From positions 1,612,001-1,676,000 of the forward strand of contig OZ245025.1 in the NCBI GenBank assembly GCA_965223465.1: 64,000 nucleotides of DNA, written 5' to 3'. The notes below the pieces were generated by a model. That model had not been told where the DNA came from and did not search any database. It was given only the letters and a program-made list of their open reading frames with translations. Below, piece after piece: positions 37,671 to 46,137 of the stretch (position 1 is its first letter; every line of letters begins with the position of its first letter). The position numbers and the translations under genes are program-made. The DNA is from JAAELZ01 sp965223465. GTDB taxonomy: Bacteria > Pseudomonadota > Gammaproteobacteria > Arenicellales > Poriferihabitantaceae.

Positions 37671-38540
37671 CTAGTGATGCTGATGCGCCATATCAAGATA
37701 GACGATGGTCAGCACCATGAAAATAAATGCTTGTAGCGTGATAATCAGAATATGAAAAATAGCCCACACTAACTGCAAACCGCCCCCTGCGAGCGCCAGA
37801 AAAGACAGACCACCAGAGTACATAATAGCGATCAAAATAAATATCATCTCACCCGCATACATATTGCCAAATAAACGCAAGGAATGAGAAATCGGTTTCG
37901 CGACGAGTGAAACAAATTCCAACACGAAATTGACCGGGATAAACAGCAATTTAATAATGGGGTTTTTGGACTCGAATGGCTGCATAGTCAGTTCGGCCGC
38001 GAAACCGCTGAAACCCTTTATTTTTATACTGTAATAGATGACCAGCAAAAAGACCCCGATAGCCAACGCAAAGGTTGCGTTGGGATCCGTGCTGGGTACG
38101 ACCTTCATATAAGGTATATGCAAAATATGTTCTGATATCCATGGAATGACATCTACCGGCACCAAATCCATCAGATTCATTAGAAAAATCCAGCAAAATA
38201 AGGTTAACGCCAGGGGTGCCACTAAATCATTTTTCCCGGTAAATGAGCCGCGCACGTTGTCGTCAATGAAATCAATAATCCATTCAACAAAATTTTGTAA
38301 CCCACCGGGTACGCCGGCCTGAATATTTTTAGCGACTTTGGTAAAGATAACGAGAAATACCGCACCCATTGCCCATGACCAGAACATGGTATCGAGATGA
38401 ATTGCCCAGAAACCCATTTCTTTGGCCTCTTCGGCACCATGCGCGATACCCCAATGGCCATCTGCATGACGACCAAAAGTCAAATTCGTCAAGTGATGCT
38501 TTATATAACCCGCTGGTGTCAGTGCTGCTTCAGAAGCCAT
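37671..38540 (-). CDS. atpB: ATP synthase a subunit
   Basis: Membrane stator subunit that forms the proton half-channels. The 289-residue product has five or six hydrophobic helices and the essential arginine in KPISHSLRLFGNMYAGEMI. The C-terminus ends in the polar AHQHH. It lies between atpI and atpE as usual. Confidence 0.97.
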   Translation of the reverse strand: MASEAALTPAGYIKHHLTNLTFGRHADGHWGIAHGAEEAKEMGFWAIHLDTMFWSWAMGAVFLVIFTKVAKNIQAGVPGGLQNFVEWIIDFIDDNVRGSFTGKNDLVAPLALTLFCWIFLMNLMDLVPVDVIPWISEHILHIPYMKVVPSTDPNATFALAIGVFLLVIYYSIKIKGFSGFAAELTMQPFESKNPIIKLLFIPVNFVLEFVSLVAKPISHSLRLFGNMYAGEMIFILIAIMYSGGLSFLALAGGGLQLVWAIFHILIITLQAFIFMVLTIVYLDMAHQHH

Positions 38541-38574
38541 AACCTACTCTGTCAAACAAAATTAAGCTCTTAAT

Positions 38575-38940
38575 TTAGCGCATCTTGCAAGCAAGATACC
38601 CAAGTTGAGCGAGTCCAAAACCAATTAGCATGGTTAACGGTGCCAGGTTCATTAAACCCACGCCACCTGCAAACCCTGCCGCAAAAATAAACAACCTCTG
38701 CACCAACCCAGAAAAAATTGGCACCATACTCTTATCTGGTTGCTCGTATGCAAGCCTACTCGCTCGCTGTATGCTTCTCTTGGAAAGCAAGGTGTTGAGC
38801 AAAGCCAAACCTGCGCCAAACGCCACCGAGATGCCGTTTTCCAAGCTATAAAAAATCAGTGTGATTGCGAAACTCACTCCCAAAATGAGCACCTGTGCCG
38901 CTACAACCTGCTTAAAACATAGGGATAGTCGGTCTGGCAT
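38575..38940 (-). CDS. atpI: ATP synthase assembly protein AtpI
   Basis: 121-residue membrane protein with four hydrophobic segments, carrying the family feature FGAGLALLNTLLSKRS between the second and third. AtpI assists c-ring assembly or Mg uptake in other bacteria. The ATG at 38,940 lies only about 13 bases after the expected transcription start of the promoter at 38,960-38,989 and has no Shine-Dalgarno sequence, so translation from a very short leader is implied. Confidence 0.88.
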   Translation of the reverse strand: MPDRLSLCFKQVVAAQVLILGVSFAITLIFYSLENGISVAFGAGLALLNTLLSKRSIQRASRLAYEQPDKSMVPIFSGLVQRLFIFAAGFAGGVGLMNLAPLTMLIGFGLAQLGYLACKMR

Positions 38941-38959
38941 CGGCGCTTTAGGGGGCGGG

Positions 38960-38989
38960 ATTATAAAAAAAACTATGTAAGGTGGTCAA
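38960..38989 (-). promoter_or_regulatory. Sigma-70 promoter of the atp operon
   Basis: TTGACC (38,984-38,989) and a perfect TATAAT (38,960-38,965) are 18 bases apart on the minus strand, with a T-rich spacer. CCCGCCCCC follows the -10, a GC-rich discriminator of the kind linked to growth-rate control. It lies immediately upstream of atpI. Confidence 0.75.
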
Positions 38990-39077
38990 CGTGTTTATAT
39001 AAGTATTTAACAATGTAATACGAAAAACACGTTTGGAAAATCCTGATTGGTAAAAAACGAGCTCTATGCTTAGCGTT

Positions 39078-39965
39078 CTAAGGTGTTTTTATCTTTGCGA
39101 TGATTCCATCCAATTCGTCCAGAGAATGATAATAAATCATCAGCTTACCTTTCCCACCAGCATCCTGAATATTGATTTTTGCGCCTAAAATATTTGCCAG
39201 TGATTCTTCAAGCCGTTGAATGTCTTTATTATCTTGCGTATCAGGTTTTATGGGCATTTCTTTTTGTTCTAGGAACTTCTTGACCCATTGCTCTGCCTGG
39301 CGTACCGACATTTTGCCTTTAACAATCACCTTGGCAGCACGTAACTGATCCACTTCGGGTACGGCGAGCAAGGCCCGCGCGTGGCCCATATCAAATAATT
39401 TTTTCTCCAGCAAGGCCTGAACTTCGGGTTGCAGACTCAATAAACGCAGCAAATTACTCACCGCAGTGCGCGAGCGCCCTATACTGTCTGCGGCCTGTTG
39501 ATGCGTCATACCAAATTCATCGAGCAAGCGAGAGATACCCCGCGCCTCTTCCAATGCACTTAAATCTTCACGCTGAATATTCTCAATCAGCGCCACGGCG
39601 ATGGCTGCCTCATCCGCGACTTGTCGCACAATGGCAGGGACTTCGGTCAACCCCGCCAATTGTGCAGCACGCCAGCGTCGCTCCCCTGCCAGGATTTCGT
39701 ATTGATTGGCCGATAAGGCGCGAACCAGGATCGGTTGTACGATACCTTGCGCATTTATTGAGGCCGCCAGCTCCTCCAAAGCATCGGCATCCATATTCGT
39801 GCGCGGTTGATAAGCGCCGCGCTGCAACCACTCCACCGGCAGCATTTTAAATTGGTCTGCTGATTCGTCCTGCGAACCCGAAAGTTGCGTATCTTCTAGC
39901 GGCGCTGCACCGCCTAACAACGCGTCCAAACCGCGACCTAATCTGGCTTTTTTATCTTTTGTCAT
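39078..39965 (-). CDS. parB: Chromosome-partitioning protein ParB (Spo0J)
   Basis: CTP-dependent DNA clamp that binds parS sites near the origin. The frame extends to 40,046 inside parA, but the family start MTKDKKARLGRGLDALLGG fixes ATG 39,965; the product is 295 residues. The CTP-binding segment GERRWRAAQLAG, the helix-turn-helix TVSNLLRL-type region (QAADSIGRSRTAVSNLLRLL) and a C-terminal dimerisation domain are visible. I found no parS consensus in the window. Confidence 0.95.
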   Translation of the reverse strand: MTKDKKARLGRGLDALLGGAAPLEDTQLSGSQDESADQFKMLPVEWLQRGAYQPRTNMDADALEELAASINAQGIVQPILVRALSANQYEILAGERRWRAAQLAGLTEVPAIVRQVADEAAIAVALIENIQREDLSALEEARGISRLLDEFGMTHQQAADSIGRSRTAVSNLLRLLSLQPEVQALLEKKLFDMGHARALLAVPEVDQLRAAKVIVKGKMSVRQAEQWVKKFLEQKEMPIKPDTQDNKDIQRLEESLANILGAKINIQDAGGKGKLMIYYHSLDELDGIIAKIKTP

Positions 39966-39999
39966 GATTGTTTCTGAAAGTAGACGACATCGATATATT

Positions 40000-40770
40000 T
40001 TATCCGATACCTTGTTTGGCCAGGATCTCCTTGGCCAAATCGACATACGCTAAGGAACCTTTGCAGTCGGCATCATATTCCAGCGCGGTTAAACCGTGAC
40101 TGGGGGCTTCTGCCAGGCGAACGTTCCTTGGAATCAGCGTTTTAAACACTTTTTCGCTGAAGTACTTGTTTAATTGTCGAGATACTTCGAGCGTAAGTGA
40201 GTTACGCCCGTCATACATCGTTCTTACGACGCCCAAAATATTCAATCTTGGGTTTAAGGCTTTACGCACCCTGGCCATGGTCGTGATTAAGCCGCTTAAA
40301 CCTTCCAGCGCGAAATACTCACATTGAACCGGAATCAATACATGGGTTGCTGCCACCAGTGCGTTAATCGTCAGAATGTTTAGCGAGGGCGGGGTATCGA
40401 TCAGTATAATATCGTAGTTACGCTCTACCGCCTGCAGAAAATTACGCAGACGGTAATCTTTGTCTTCAAAACCCAGCAACTCAACCTGTGCACCGGCCAG
40501 CTCAGGCCCTGCAGGAAGCACGTCATAGCGGTTATCGGATTGAATAATCGCTTCCTGGATAGGCGCCTCGCCGAGTAACACCTGGTAAACGCCCTGCTCC
40601 AGCGTATTAATATTGACCCCACTGGAAACACTCGCATTACCCTGTGGATCAATATCAACCAACAGACAATTAAAGCCGGATTGAGTAAATGCTGCCAGCA
40701 GATTCACTGCTGTGGTGGTCTTGGCCACGCCGCCCTTTTGGTTGGTTACGGCGATTATACGAGCGGTCAT
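40000..40770 (-). CDS. parA: Chromosome-partitioning ATPase ParA (Soj)
   Basis: Walker-type ATPase that positions ParB-parS complexes. The 256-residue product begins with the deviant Walker A KGGVAKTTTAVNL and contains DTPPSLNILTINAL (Walker B) and the C-terminal RNVRLAEAPSHGLTALEYD. It is followed by parB after 34 bases. Its usual neighbour rsmG is displaced by two membrane-protein genes. Confidence 0.96.
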   Translation of the reverse strand: MTARIIAVTNQKGGVAKTTTAVNLLAAFTQSGFNCLLVDIDPQGNASVSSGVNINTLEQGVYQVLLGEAPIQEAIIQSDNRYDVLPAGPELAGAQVELLGFEDKDYRLRNFLQAVERNYDIILIDTPPSLNILTINALVAATHVLIPVQCEYFALEGLSGLITTMARVRKALNPRLNILGVVRTMYDGRNSLTLEVSRQLNKYFSEKVFKTLIPRNVRLAEAPSHGLTALEYDADCKGSLAYVDLAKEILAKQGIG

Positions 40771-40835
40771 TTTAAGTTTGGGTATTGTTTTGAATTACTA
40801 GGTTGAACTAACCAACGCCCGATTGTAGCGGATAT

Positions 40836-41546
40836 TTATCGCGTAGCTGGTTTTTTCACAATGCGCTGACGCAGCATGGTCAAACGCCTATTTTGCCTGC
40901 GGACAGCACGTTTTGATAATACAAAATAGCAGCGCAGGGTATAAAACACCGGCTTCATCAGCGTGCTTCGCTTCAAGCTTACCCATAAAAAGCGCACACC
41001 CCGTTGCACAAAGTTCTCTCCCAGCTTGGTCACCAAAAAGGGCAATATAAATCGCTTATAAAAAAACACCAAGCCTAAAATAGGCACTAGTAAAAAAGCC
41101 AGGCTGGCTATCAGCCACTTATCGATCCAATACTGGTCCCGCCACCAGGCACTAACCCCCGCATATTGCCCCTTTGACCAATCCAGTAACCAAGATACAA
41201 ATTGCTGCAATCTATGGCTTTTGCGATGTATAAACGACAAAAAATCGAACACCAATGGCAGCACGATGGCTTTGAGGGTACCAGGCAAAAGTGCGGTGAT
41301 TAATATACCCAATGCCACCTTGAGCACAATCACCAGCGCAGTAAAAATGGTGGTAAAAACAATGCCAAGCTTGAGCGTCAGTAACGCAACAAGCAGCCCG
41401 GTGACCGCCTTTAAAAAACGGATAGAATTGCCTGCAAAAAATTCAACAAAGGTCCCTATTTCTTGCCAATAAATAAAACTTGCCACCCCGACACACAAAT
41501 AGGCAGACGCGATTAACCACCGCAGTGGGGTCATAAATGCAGACAT
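40836..41546 (-). CDS. Unrecognised polytopic membrane protein
   Basis: 236 residues with about four hydrophobic segments, near residues 8-27, 43-70, 76-105 and 145-166, and a strongly basic C-terminus (KRAVRRQNRRLTMLRQRIVKK). I do not recognise a family. Its ATG overlaps the stop of the 176-residue gene upstream (TAATG), so the two are translationally coupled and probably work together. They stand between rsmG and parA, genes that are normally adjacent in gammaproteobacteria. Confidence 0.75.
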   Translation of the reverse strand: MSAFMTPLRWLIASAYLCVGVASFIYWQEIGTFVEFFAGNSIRFLKAVTGLLVALLTLKLGIVFTTIFTALVIVLKVALGILITALLPGTLKAIVLPLVFDFLSFIHRKSHRLQQFVSWLLDWSKGQYAGVSAWWRDQYWIDKWLIASLAFLLVPILGLVFFYKRFILPFLVTKLGENFVQRGVRFLWVSLKRSTLMKPVFYTLRCYFVLSKRAVRRQNRRLTMLRQRIVKKPATR

Positions 41547-42076
41547 TAGCCGTCTTTGGGTTTTGCACCATCTGGTTCATCGGTCTTTGCCTGAGCGCGC
41601 TCGTCAGCATCGGCGGGTGCCGCATTATCCCGTAGTCGTGCACGCGTCTTGTGCCAGGTTTTTCCGGCATCCCAACGGCGCAGCCGCTGAGGAGTATCTT
41701 TTATCCAGCGCAGAGATTGAATAAAGGCCAGTTTGATACCGGCGACAATCTCCTTTTGCATCTTAATCAACACGGCTCGCGCTTCACTGCGCGATAATTC
41801 CTTGCTTTTAGCACTGAGTAAGACCTTATTCAAAACTGCTACCGCCTCGATCGCTTCTTGTTGCAAAAGCTTATCGCGCATGAGCAGATGTTTAATGATT
41901 TTAATGACCGTTGGAACCGTCATGATATTCAGCAACATGAAGGTGTACACCGGCGCGATAAGGCTGCCGATAAACAAAAATACCAACTTGACCATCCCCA
42001 GCGCCGCAATTTTTATAAACGGAATAATCGGACCTAAAAACTTGATAACGGGTACTAAAAATACGGGTAAGGCCAT
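41546..42076 (-). CDS. Unrecognised membrane protein with charged tail
   Basis: 176 residues. The first 60 or so are very hydrophobic and rich in proline and isoleucine (VFLVPVIKFLGPIIPFIK onward), enough for two or three membrane segments. A helical charged middle follows (residues about 70-130), then a hydrophilic tail rich in Asp, Ala and Lys (PADADERAQAKTDEPDGAK). I do not recognise a family. It lies 31 bases after rsmG and overlaps the following membrane gene by one base. Confidence 0.72.
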   Translation of the reverse strand: MALPVFLVPVIKFLGPIIPFIKIAALGMVKLVFLFIGSLIAPVYTFMLLNIMTVPTVIKIIKHLLMRDKLLQQEAIEAVAVLNKVLLSAKSKELSRSEARAVLIKMQKEIVAGIKLAFIQSLRWIKDTPQRLRRWDAGKTWHKTRARLRDNAAPADADERAQAKTDEPDGAKPKDG

Positions 42077-42107
42077 GTTTTAATTTTCTGTATAACGAGT
42101 TAATTCT

Positions 42108-42782
42108 TTAGAACTGCACGATCACCGCATGACGCTCCGCCACCAAATAAGGCACGCTAAGCCGCTCAACGCTGATATTTTCAATTGCATCTGCGTGCTG
42201 CTCGTGCACGTGCTCAAGCTCTTCGCGCGGATATACTCCTTTCATTGCAATTAGTCGTTGCCCTGGACAACGCAGCTGTTTAGTCCAACTGAGTAGCTGT
42301 GCTAGCGGCGCAACTGCGCGTACCACTATAGTATCAATGCGCGCCGATTCCGCTGCGCGCTGTTTCAACTCTGGAAAATCTTCAATTCTTGTGGCAACTA
42401 GTGTTACGTTACTAAAACCAATTTGTGTGATGACCAGGCGCAGGAACTCGATACGCCGCTGTCGGCTATCGAGCAAGGTGAAATTTTTTTCGCCAAAAAC
42501 ACTGGCTAGAGGCAAGCCGGGAAACCCCGCCCCGGTACCAATATCCAATATGTGTTTGCTGGACGTAAGCAAAGGTGCGATTACCAAACTATCAAGCGCA
42601 TGATGCGTGATCAACTCTCGTTCATCAGAAATTGAGATAAGGTTTATTCTCGAGCGCCATTTATCGATCAATGCCAGATGCTTTTCCAGTTTGAGCATGG
42701 CGCCATCTGGGATAGCTAACCCTATTTGCTGTAGACCACCGCGCAGTAAATTTGTCTGCGCTTTACTAATCCTTGCACACAT
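42108..42782 (-). CDS. rsmG: 16S rRNA (guanine-527-N7)-methyltransferase
   Basis: Methylates G527 of 16S rRNA; loss gives low-level streptomycin resistance in other bacteria. The 224-residue product shows the SAM-binding motif HILDIGTGAGFPGLPLA and the family segment WRSRINLISISDERELITHHALDSL. mnmG, its usual partner, is absent; folK is upstream. Confidence 0.95.
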   Translation of the reverse strand: MCARISKAQTNLLRGGLQQIGLAIPDGAMLKLEKHLALIDKWRSRINLISISDERELITHHALDSLVIAPLLTSSKHILDIGTGAGFPGLPLASVFGEKNFTLLDSRQRRIEFLRLVITQIGFSNVTLVATRIEDFPELKQRAAESARIDTIVVRAVAPLAQLLSWTKQLRCPGQRLIAMKGVYPREELEHVHEQHADAIENISVERLSVPYLVAERHAVIVQF

Positions 42783-42799
42783 TTTTCTGGGTTTGCTAT

Positions 42800-43294
42800 T
42801 TAGGATTCCATCTCGAACGCTATTTCCTGGAGCGCTACCTGATCCTTAGCCAGGGCTACCCACATTGCCTGAAAACGCTCACCCGACACTGGGTGACATG
42901 CCTTGGGTAACACATCCACCAGGGGCTTGAGCACATATGCAGCGTGATAAATCTCATCACGCGGAATGTTGAAACCCTGATCACGATAATCTGCCTCTCC
43001 ATAGAGCAACACATCTATATCCAAGGTCCGACTTTCACAGCTTTTCTTACCTAGGATACGACCCGCACCCTGTTCTATATTCTGTACACCCTTTATTATT
43101 TTCTCCAGTGCTAATTCGGTCTGTGCAACCACCACCAAATTATAAAAATCAGGGCCATTAAAACCGACTGCCTTGGTTTCATAAACCGGAGATAAGCTTA
43201 GCTCACCCAATAGTAATTTCAATTGCTGGATGGCGTACCGAATATGTTTTTCGCGCTCAATATTACTTCCCAGGCTTAACACCAACTGGGTCAT
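42800..43294 (-). CDS. folK: 2-amino-4-hydroxy-6-hydroxymethyldihydropteridine pyrophosphokinase
   Basis: Transfers pyrophosphate to the pterin in folate synthesis. The 164-residue product opens VLSLGSNIEREKHIRYAI and has the motif KSCESRTLDIDVLLYGE with the two metal-binding aspartates, and IPRDEIYHAAYVLKPL downstream. Its ATG overlaps the folB stop (ATGA). Confidence 0.94.
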   Translation of the reverse strand: MTQLVLSLGSNIEREKHIRYAIQQLKLLLGELSLSPVYETKAVGFNGPDFYNLVVVAQTELALEKIIKGVQNIEQGAGRILGKKSCESRTLDIDVLLYGEADYRDQGFNIPRDEIYHAAYVLKPLVDVLPKACHPVSGERFQAMWVALAKDQVALQEIAFEMES

Positions 43295-43644
43295 TTTGTG
43301 CCCCGTTCAATAATAACGCCTACATCTTGCGCGCCCCGAACCGCGCCTTGCTTGTTGATTCTGACACGACACCACGGCACATCAAAATCTTGCATGAGCA
43401 ATTCTGCGATCTCTTCGGCCATCGCTTCGACTAGCTTAAATTTGCGTTCAATCACCATTTTAGAAACAGCTTTCGATATATCCTTGTAGCTCAAAGTATC
43501 ATCTAAATCATCACTTGCGCTCGCTTTGGAGATGTTCCAGGCCATATCCAAATCAACATAGACGGTTTGGGTGATTTCGCGCTCCCAATCCCAAGCGCCA
43601 ATCACACAGTCGATCGCTAAATCATGAAGATAGATTATGTCCAT
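43291..43644 (-). CDS. folB: Dihydroneopterin aldolase
   Basis: Converts dihydroneopterin to the folate precursor 6-hydroxymethyl-dihydropterin. The 117-residue product begins MDIIYLHDLAIDCVIGAWDWERE and keeps the conserved active-site segments, including LVEAMAEEIAELLM. It forms a coupled pair with folK, the next enzyme of the pathway, and is divergent from plsY. Confidence 0.94.
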   Translation of the reverse strand: MDIIYLHDLAIDCVIGAWDWEREITQTVYVDLDMAWNISKASASDDLDDTLSYKDISKAVSKMVIERKFKLVEAMAEEIAELLMQDFDVPWCRVRINKQGAVRGAQDVGVIIERGTK

Positions 43645-43728
43645 CGTTATCGGTAAAATATTCGGGTTGACCGTTAGTTTAGTCGATACACACCAATAAT
43701 TCTCGCCAGCAGGCCTAAACCAAAAAGT

Positions 43729-44325
43729 ATGTTGAAATTTCTTCTCCCCATCGTCGCTTATTTCATTGGCTCAATCTCAAGCGCCATCGTGATATCCAAG
43801 CTAAAAGGGCTCGAGGACCCACGTAAAGTCGGTTCCGGCAACCCTGGGGCCACCAATGTGCTGCGTTCAGGCGATAAAACAGCCGCGGCATTGACCCTGG
43901 TAGGCGATGTTTTTAAAGGCTTCCTCCCGGTAATGATCGCTAAAATAATGGGCGGTGGCCCGATATTAATCGCGCTGGTTGGCTTGGCTGCATTTTTAGG
44001 CCATGTATTTCCTTATTATTACAATTATAAGGGCGGGAAAGGCGTTGCCACCGCGGCGGGTGTGTTTTTGGCGATTGATTCACTAGTCGCTTTTTTTCTG
44101 GTGTGTATTTGGCTGGCAGTCGTCCTTGTCACGCAATATTCCTCGCTTGCCGCACTGGTCGCTGCGATTGCGGCCCCCCTATTACTGCTATTGCTTGCAC
44201 CGAGTATGCCGAATATTCTACTCGCCGCGGTCATTGCAGGCTTTCTGGTCTGGCGGCATCACGAAAATATTGAACGATTGCTCGCTGGCACTGAAAGCAA
44301 GATTGATATCAGCAAGCAGCTATAA
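43729..44325 (+). CDS. plsY: Acyl-phosphate:glycerol-3-phosphate acyltransferase PlsY
   Basis: Membrane enzyme that makes lysophosphatidate from acyl phosphate. The 198-residue product shows the three conserved loops: FIGSISSAIVISK, KVGSGNPGATNVLR with GDVFKG, and GHVFPYYYNYKGGKGVAT. Five or more hydrophobic segments are present. plsY next to folB is a common gammaproteobacterial arrangement. Confidence 0.96.
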   Translation: MLKFLLPIVAYFIGSISSAIVISKLKGLEDPRKVGSGNPGATNVLRSGDKTAAALTLVGDVFKGFLPVMIAKIMGGGPILIALVGLAAFLGHVFPYYYNYKGGKGVATAAGVFLAIDSLVAFFLVCIWLAVVLVTQYSSLAALVAAIAAPLLLLLLAPSMPNILLAAVIAGFLVWRHHENIERLLAGTESKIDISKQL

Positions 44326-44432
44326 GGATTAAAACAACAACCCAAGCTGAGCTTCACCTTCAGCCCACCAGAGAGATTGTAAAATTCGATTTTGGACCCA
44401 TTTTTATGCTTAAACATTTCTGAGACACCCGC

Positions 44433-45497
44433 ATGAATCTTAATATATCTGCTCCGAACGACCTTCAGGATTACATTCGCACGCTGGCCCTCAGCGCGGA
44501 AAAATCCCGGCACGCGCCGTTAACCGCAAAAGATCAACAAGCGCATATAAAAACCATTAAGGCCTTGCTGAAAGAACAAAACGCGGTGCTCGTCGCGCAT
44601 TACTATGTTGAACCAGAGCTCCAGGATCTGGCTGAAGCAACCGGCGGCTTTGTCGGTGATTCGCTGGAAATGGCGCGATTTGGCTTGAGTAGCGATGCCG
44701 AAACTGTGATCGTTGCGGGCGTTCGGTTTATGGGCGAAACCGCCAAAATTCTAAGCCCCGAAAAACGTATCCTGATGATAGAAACAGAGGCAGAATGCTC
44801 ACTTGATCTTGCTTGCCCAATCGACGAGTTCAACCAGTTTTGTGATCAACACCCTGATCGCGAAGTCGTGGTTTATGCTAATACCAGCGCTGCTGTAAAA
44901 GCTCGCGCAGACTGGGTGGTGACATCTTCAATCGCGTTGAGTCTAGTAAAACACCTTGCCGATCAAGGTAAAAAAATACTCTGGGCGCCGGATAAATTTC
45001 TTGGTTCTTATGTGCAAAAAGAAACGGGCGCAGATATGGTGCTTTGGCAAGGCTCATGTATAGTACACGAGGACTTCAAGGCAACTGCACTGGAAGAGCT
45101 AATGAAGCATATACCTGATGCCAAGGTTCTGGTACACCCTGAATCTCCCGGGCCGGTGATTGAGCTTGCGGATGTGGTCGGCTCCACCACGCAAATTATT
45201 AATGCAGCGCAAGATCTGGATGCGGATACCTTTATCGTGGCCACCGAACGCGGCATTTTCCACAAAATGAAAGAAGCCGCGCCCAATAAAAAATTCGTCG
45301 CGGCCCCAACTGCGGGTGAAGGGGCAACTTGCGAAAGCTGCGCCGAATGCCCCTGGATGAAAATGAATGATTTACAACGCCTTGAGAAGGTGCTCAAAAC
45401 AGGCGAAAACGAAATTACACTCGATGAAGACGTTCTTAATCAAGCGGCAAGATCCATCACGCGTATGGTTGAATTTAATGCCAAAGCGAGTGATTAA
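44433..45497 (+). CDS. nadA: Quinolinate synthase A
   Basis: [4Fe-4S] enzyme that condenses iminoaspartate with dihydroxyacetone phosphate in NAD synthesis. The 354-residue product has LVAHYYVEPELQDLAEATGG and cysteines in ETEAECSLDLACP, WQGSCIVHE and ESCAECPWMKM, which should supply the cluster ligands. It lies 107 bases after plsY. Confidence 0.95.
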   Translation: MNLNISAPNDLQDYIRTLALSAEKSRHAPLTAKDQQAHIKTIKALLKEQNAVLVAHYYVEPELQDLAEATGGFVGDSLEMARFGLSSDAETVIVAGVRFMGETAKILSPEKRILMIETEAECSLDLACPIDEFNQFCDQHPDREVVVYANTSAAVKARADWVVTSSIALSLVKHLADQGKKILWAPDKFLGSYVQKETGADMVLWQGSCIVHEDFKATALEELMKHIPDAKVLVHPESPGPVIELADVVGSTTQIINAAQDLDADTFIVATERGIFHKMKEAAPNKKFVAAPTAGEGATCESCAECPWMKMNDLQRLEKVLKTGENEITLDEDVLNQAARSITRMVEFNAKASD

Positions 45498-45525
45498 ATC
45501 CTAAGTCGAGCGGGCTAATGTTCAT

Positions 45526-45545
45526 CAACCCAGCTATTGGGGTTG
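45526..45545. terminator. Possible bidirectional terminator between nadA and the GFA gene
   Basis: CAACCC (45,526-45,531) pairs with GGGTTG (45,540-45,545) across an 8-base loop in the 69-base spacer of two convergent genes. The position suits a terminator, but the stem is short and no clear T-run follows on either strand. Confidence 0.3.
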
Positions 45546-45566
45546 CGTCATTTGGTTTGGTTAGGG

Positions 45567-45995
45567 TTACTCCGATGGCGTTGCATATTTAGCAAACACC
45601 TCCTCACCAGTCATATTTTTGGTTTGGTTGGAAAAACAGTAATAAGCGGGTTTTTCATCAATAAATACCTGATGGTCAAATGCGAACTGGCCATCATCAT
45701 CTAACAAACCCACCGGCATAATGTACTGTTGCGATTGTTTTAGCCGGTAAAACAAGTGTGTTCCACAGTTTTTGCAAAATCCGCGTTCCGCCCAATCTGA
45801 AGAACTGAAAGTTTGGATATTTTGTTCACCGCTAAAACGAACCTGTGTCCCACAGTCAACTGCAAGCAGTGGGCCTCCACCCCATTTGCGACACATACTG
45901 CAATGGCAGGCTCCAACGTTTTCGGCCAATTCACTGGTACTAAAGTGTACCTCGCCACAAAGACAGTGGCCTTTTCCGTTGATAAGTTTCGACAT
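45567..45995 (-). CDS. GFA (CENP-V) family zinc-binding protein
   Basis: 142-residue protein of the glutathione-dependent formaldehyde-activating family. It carries the zinc cysteines GHCLCGEVHF, GACHCSMCRKWGG and GFCKNCGTHLFYR. Members of the family are often annotated as S-(hydroxymethyl)glutathione synthase, but the activity is unproven for most. A strong GGAGGA ribosome-binding site lies 7 bases before the ATG. It has no obvious operon partner. Confidence 0.85.
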   Translation of the reverse strand: MSKLINGKGHCLCGEVHFSTSELAENVGACHCSMCRKWGGGPLLAVDCGTQVRFSGEQNIQTFSSSDWAERGFCKNCGTHLFYRLKQSQQYIMPVGLLDDDGQFAFDHQVFIDEKPAYYCFSNQTKNMTGEEVFAKYATPSE

Positions 45996-46137
45996 TGATT
46001 TTTCCTCCGGTAAATTAATTTTGGTTTATCCAAATATTACCCGAAAAGTATAGTTCATCCCACCTTATAGACCGTAATTATTTGTAATTAAGCCCAGCGC
46101 TCCGCTGCATTATTAATTTAAAGAAGCAATATATTAC

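Noticed and set aside
39078..40770. Search for parS sites (TGTTTCACGTGAAACA type) around parAB
   Set aside because: The CACGTG-containing stretches I noticed lack the flanking half-sites, so no parS is claimed.
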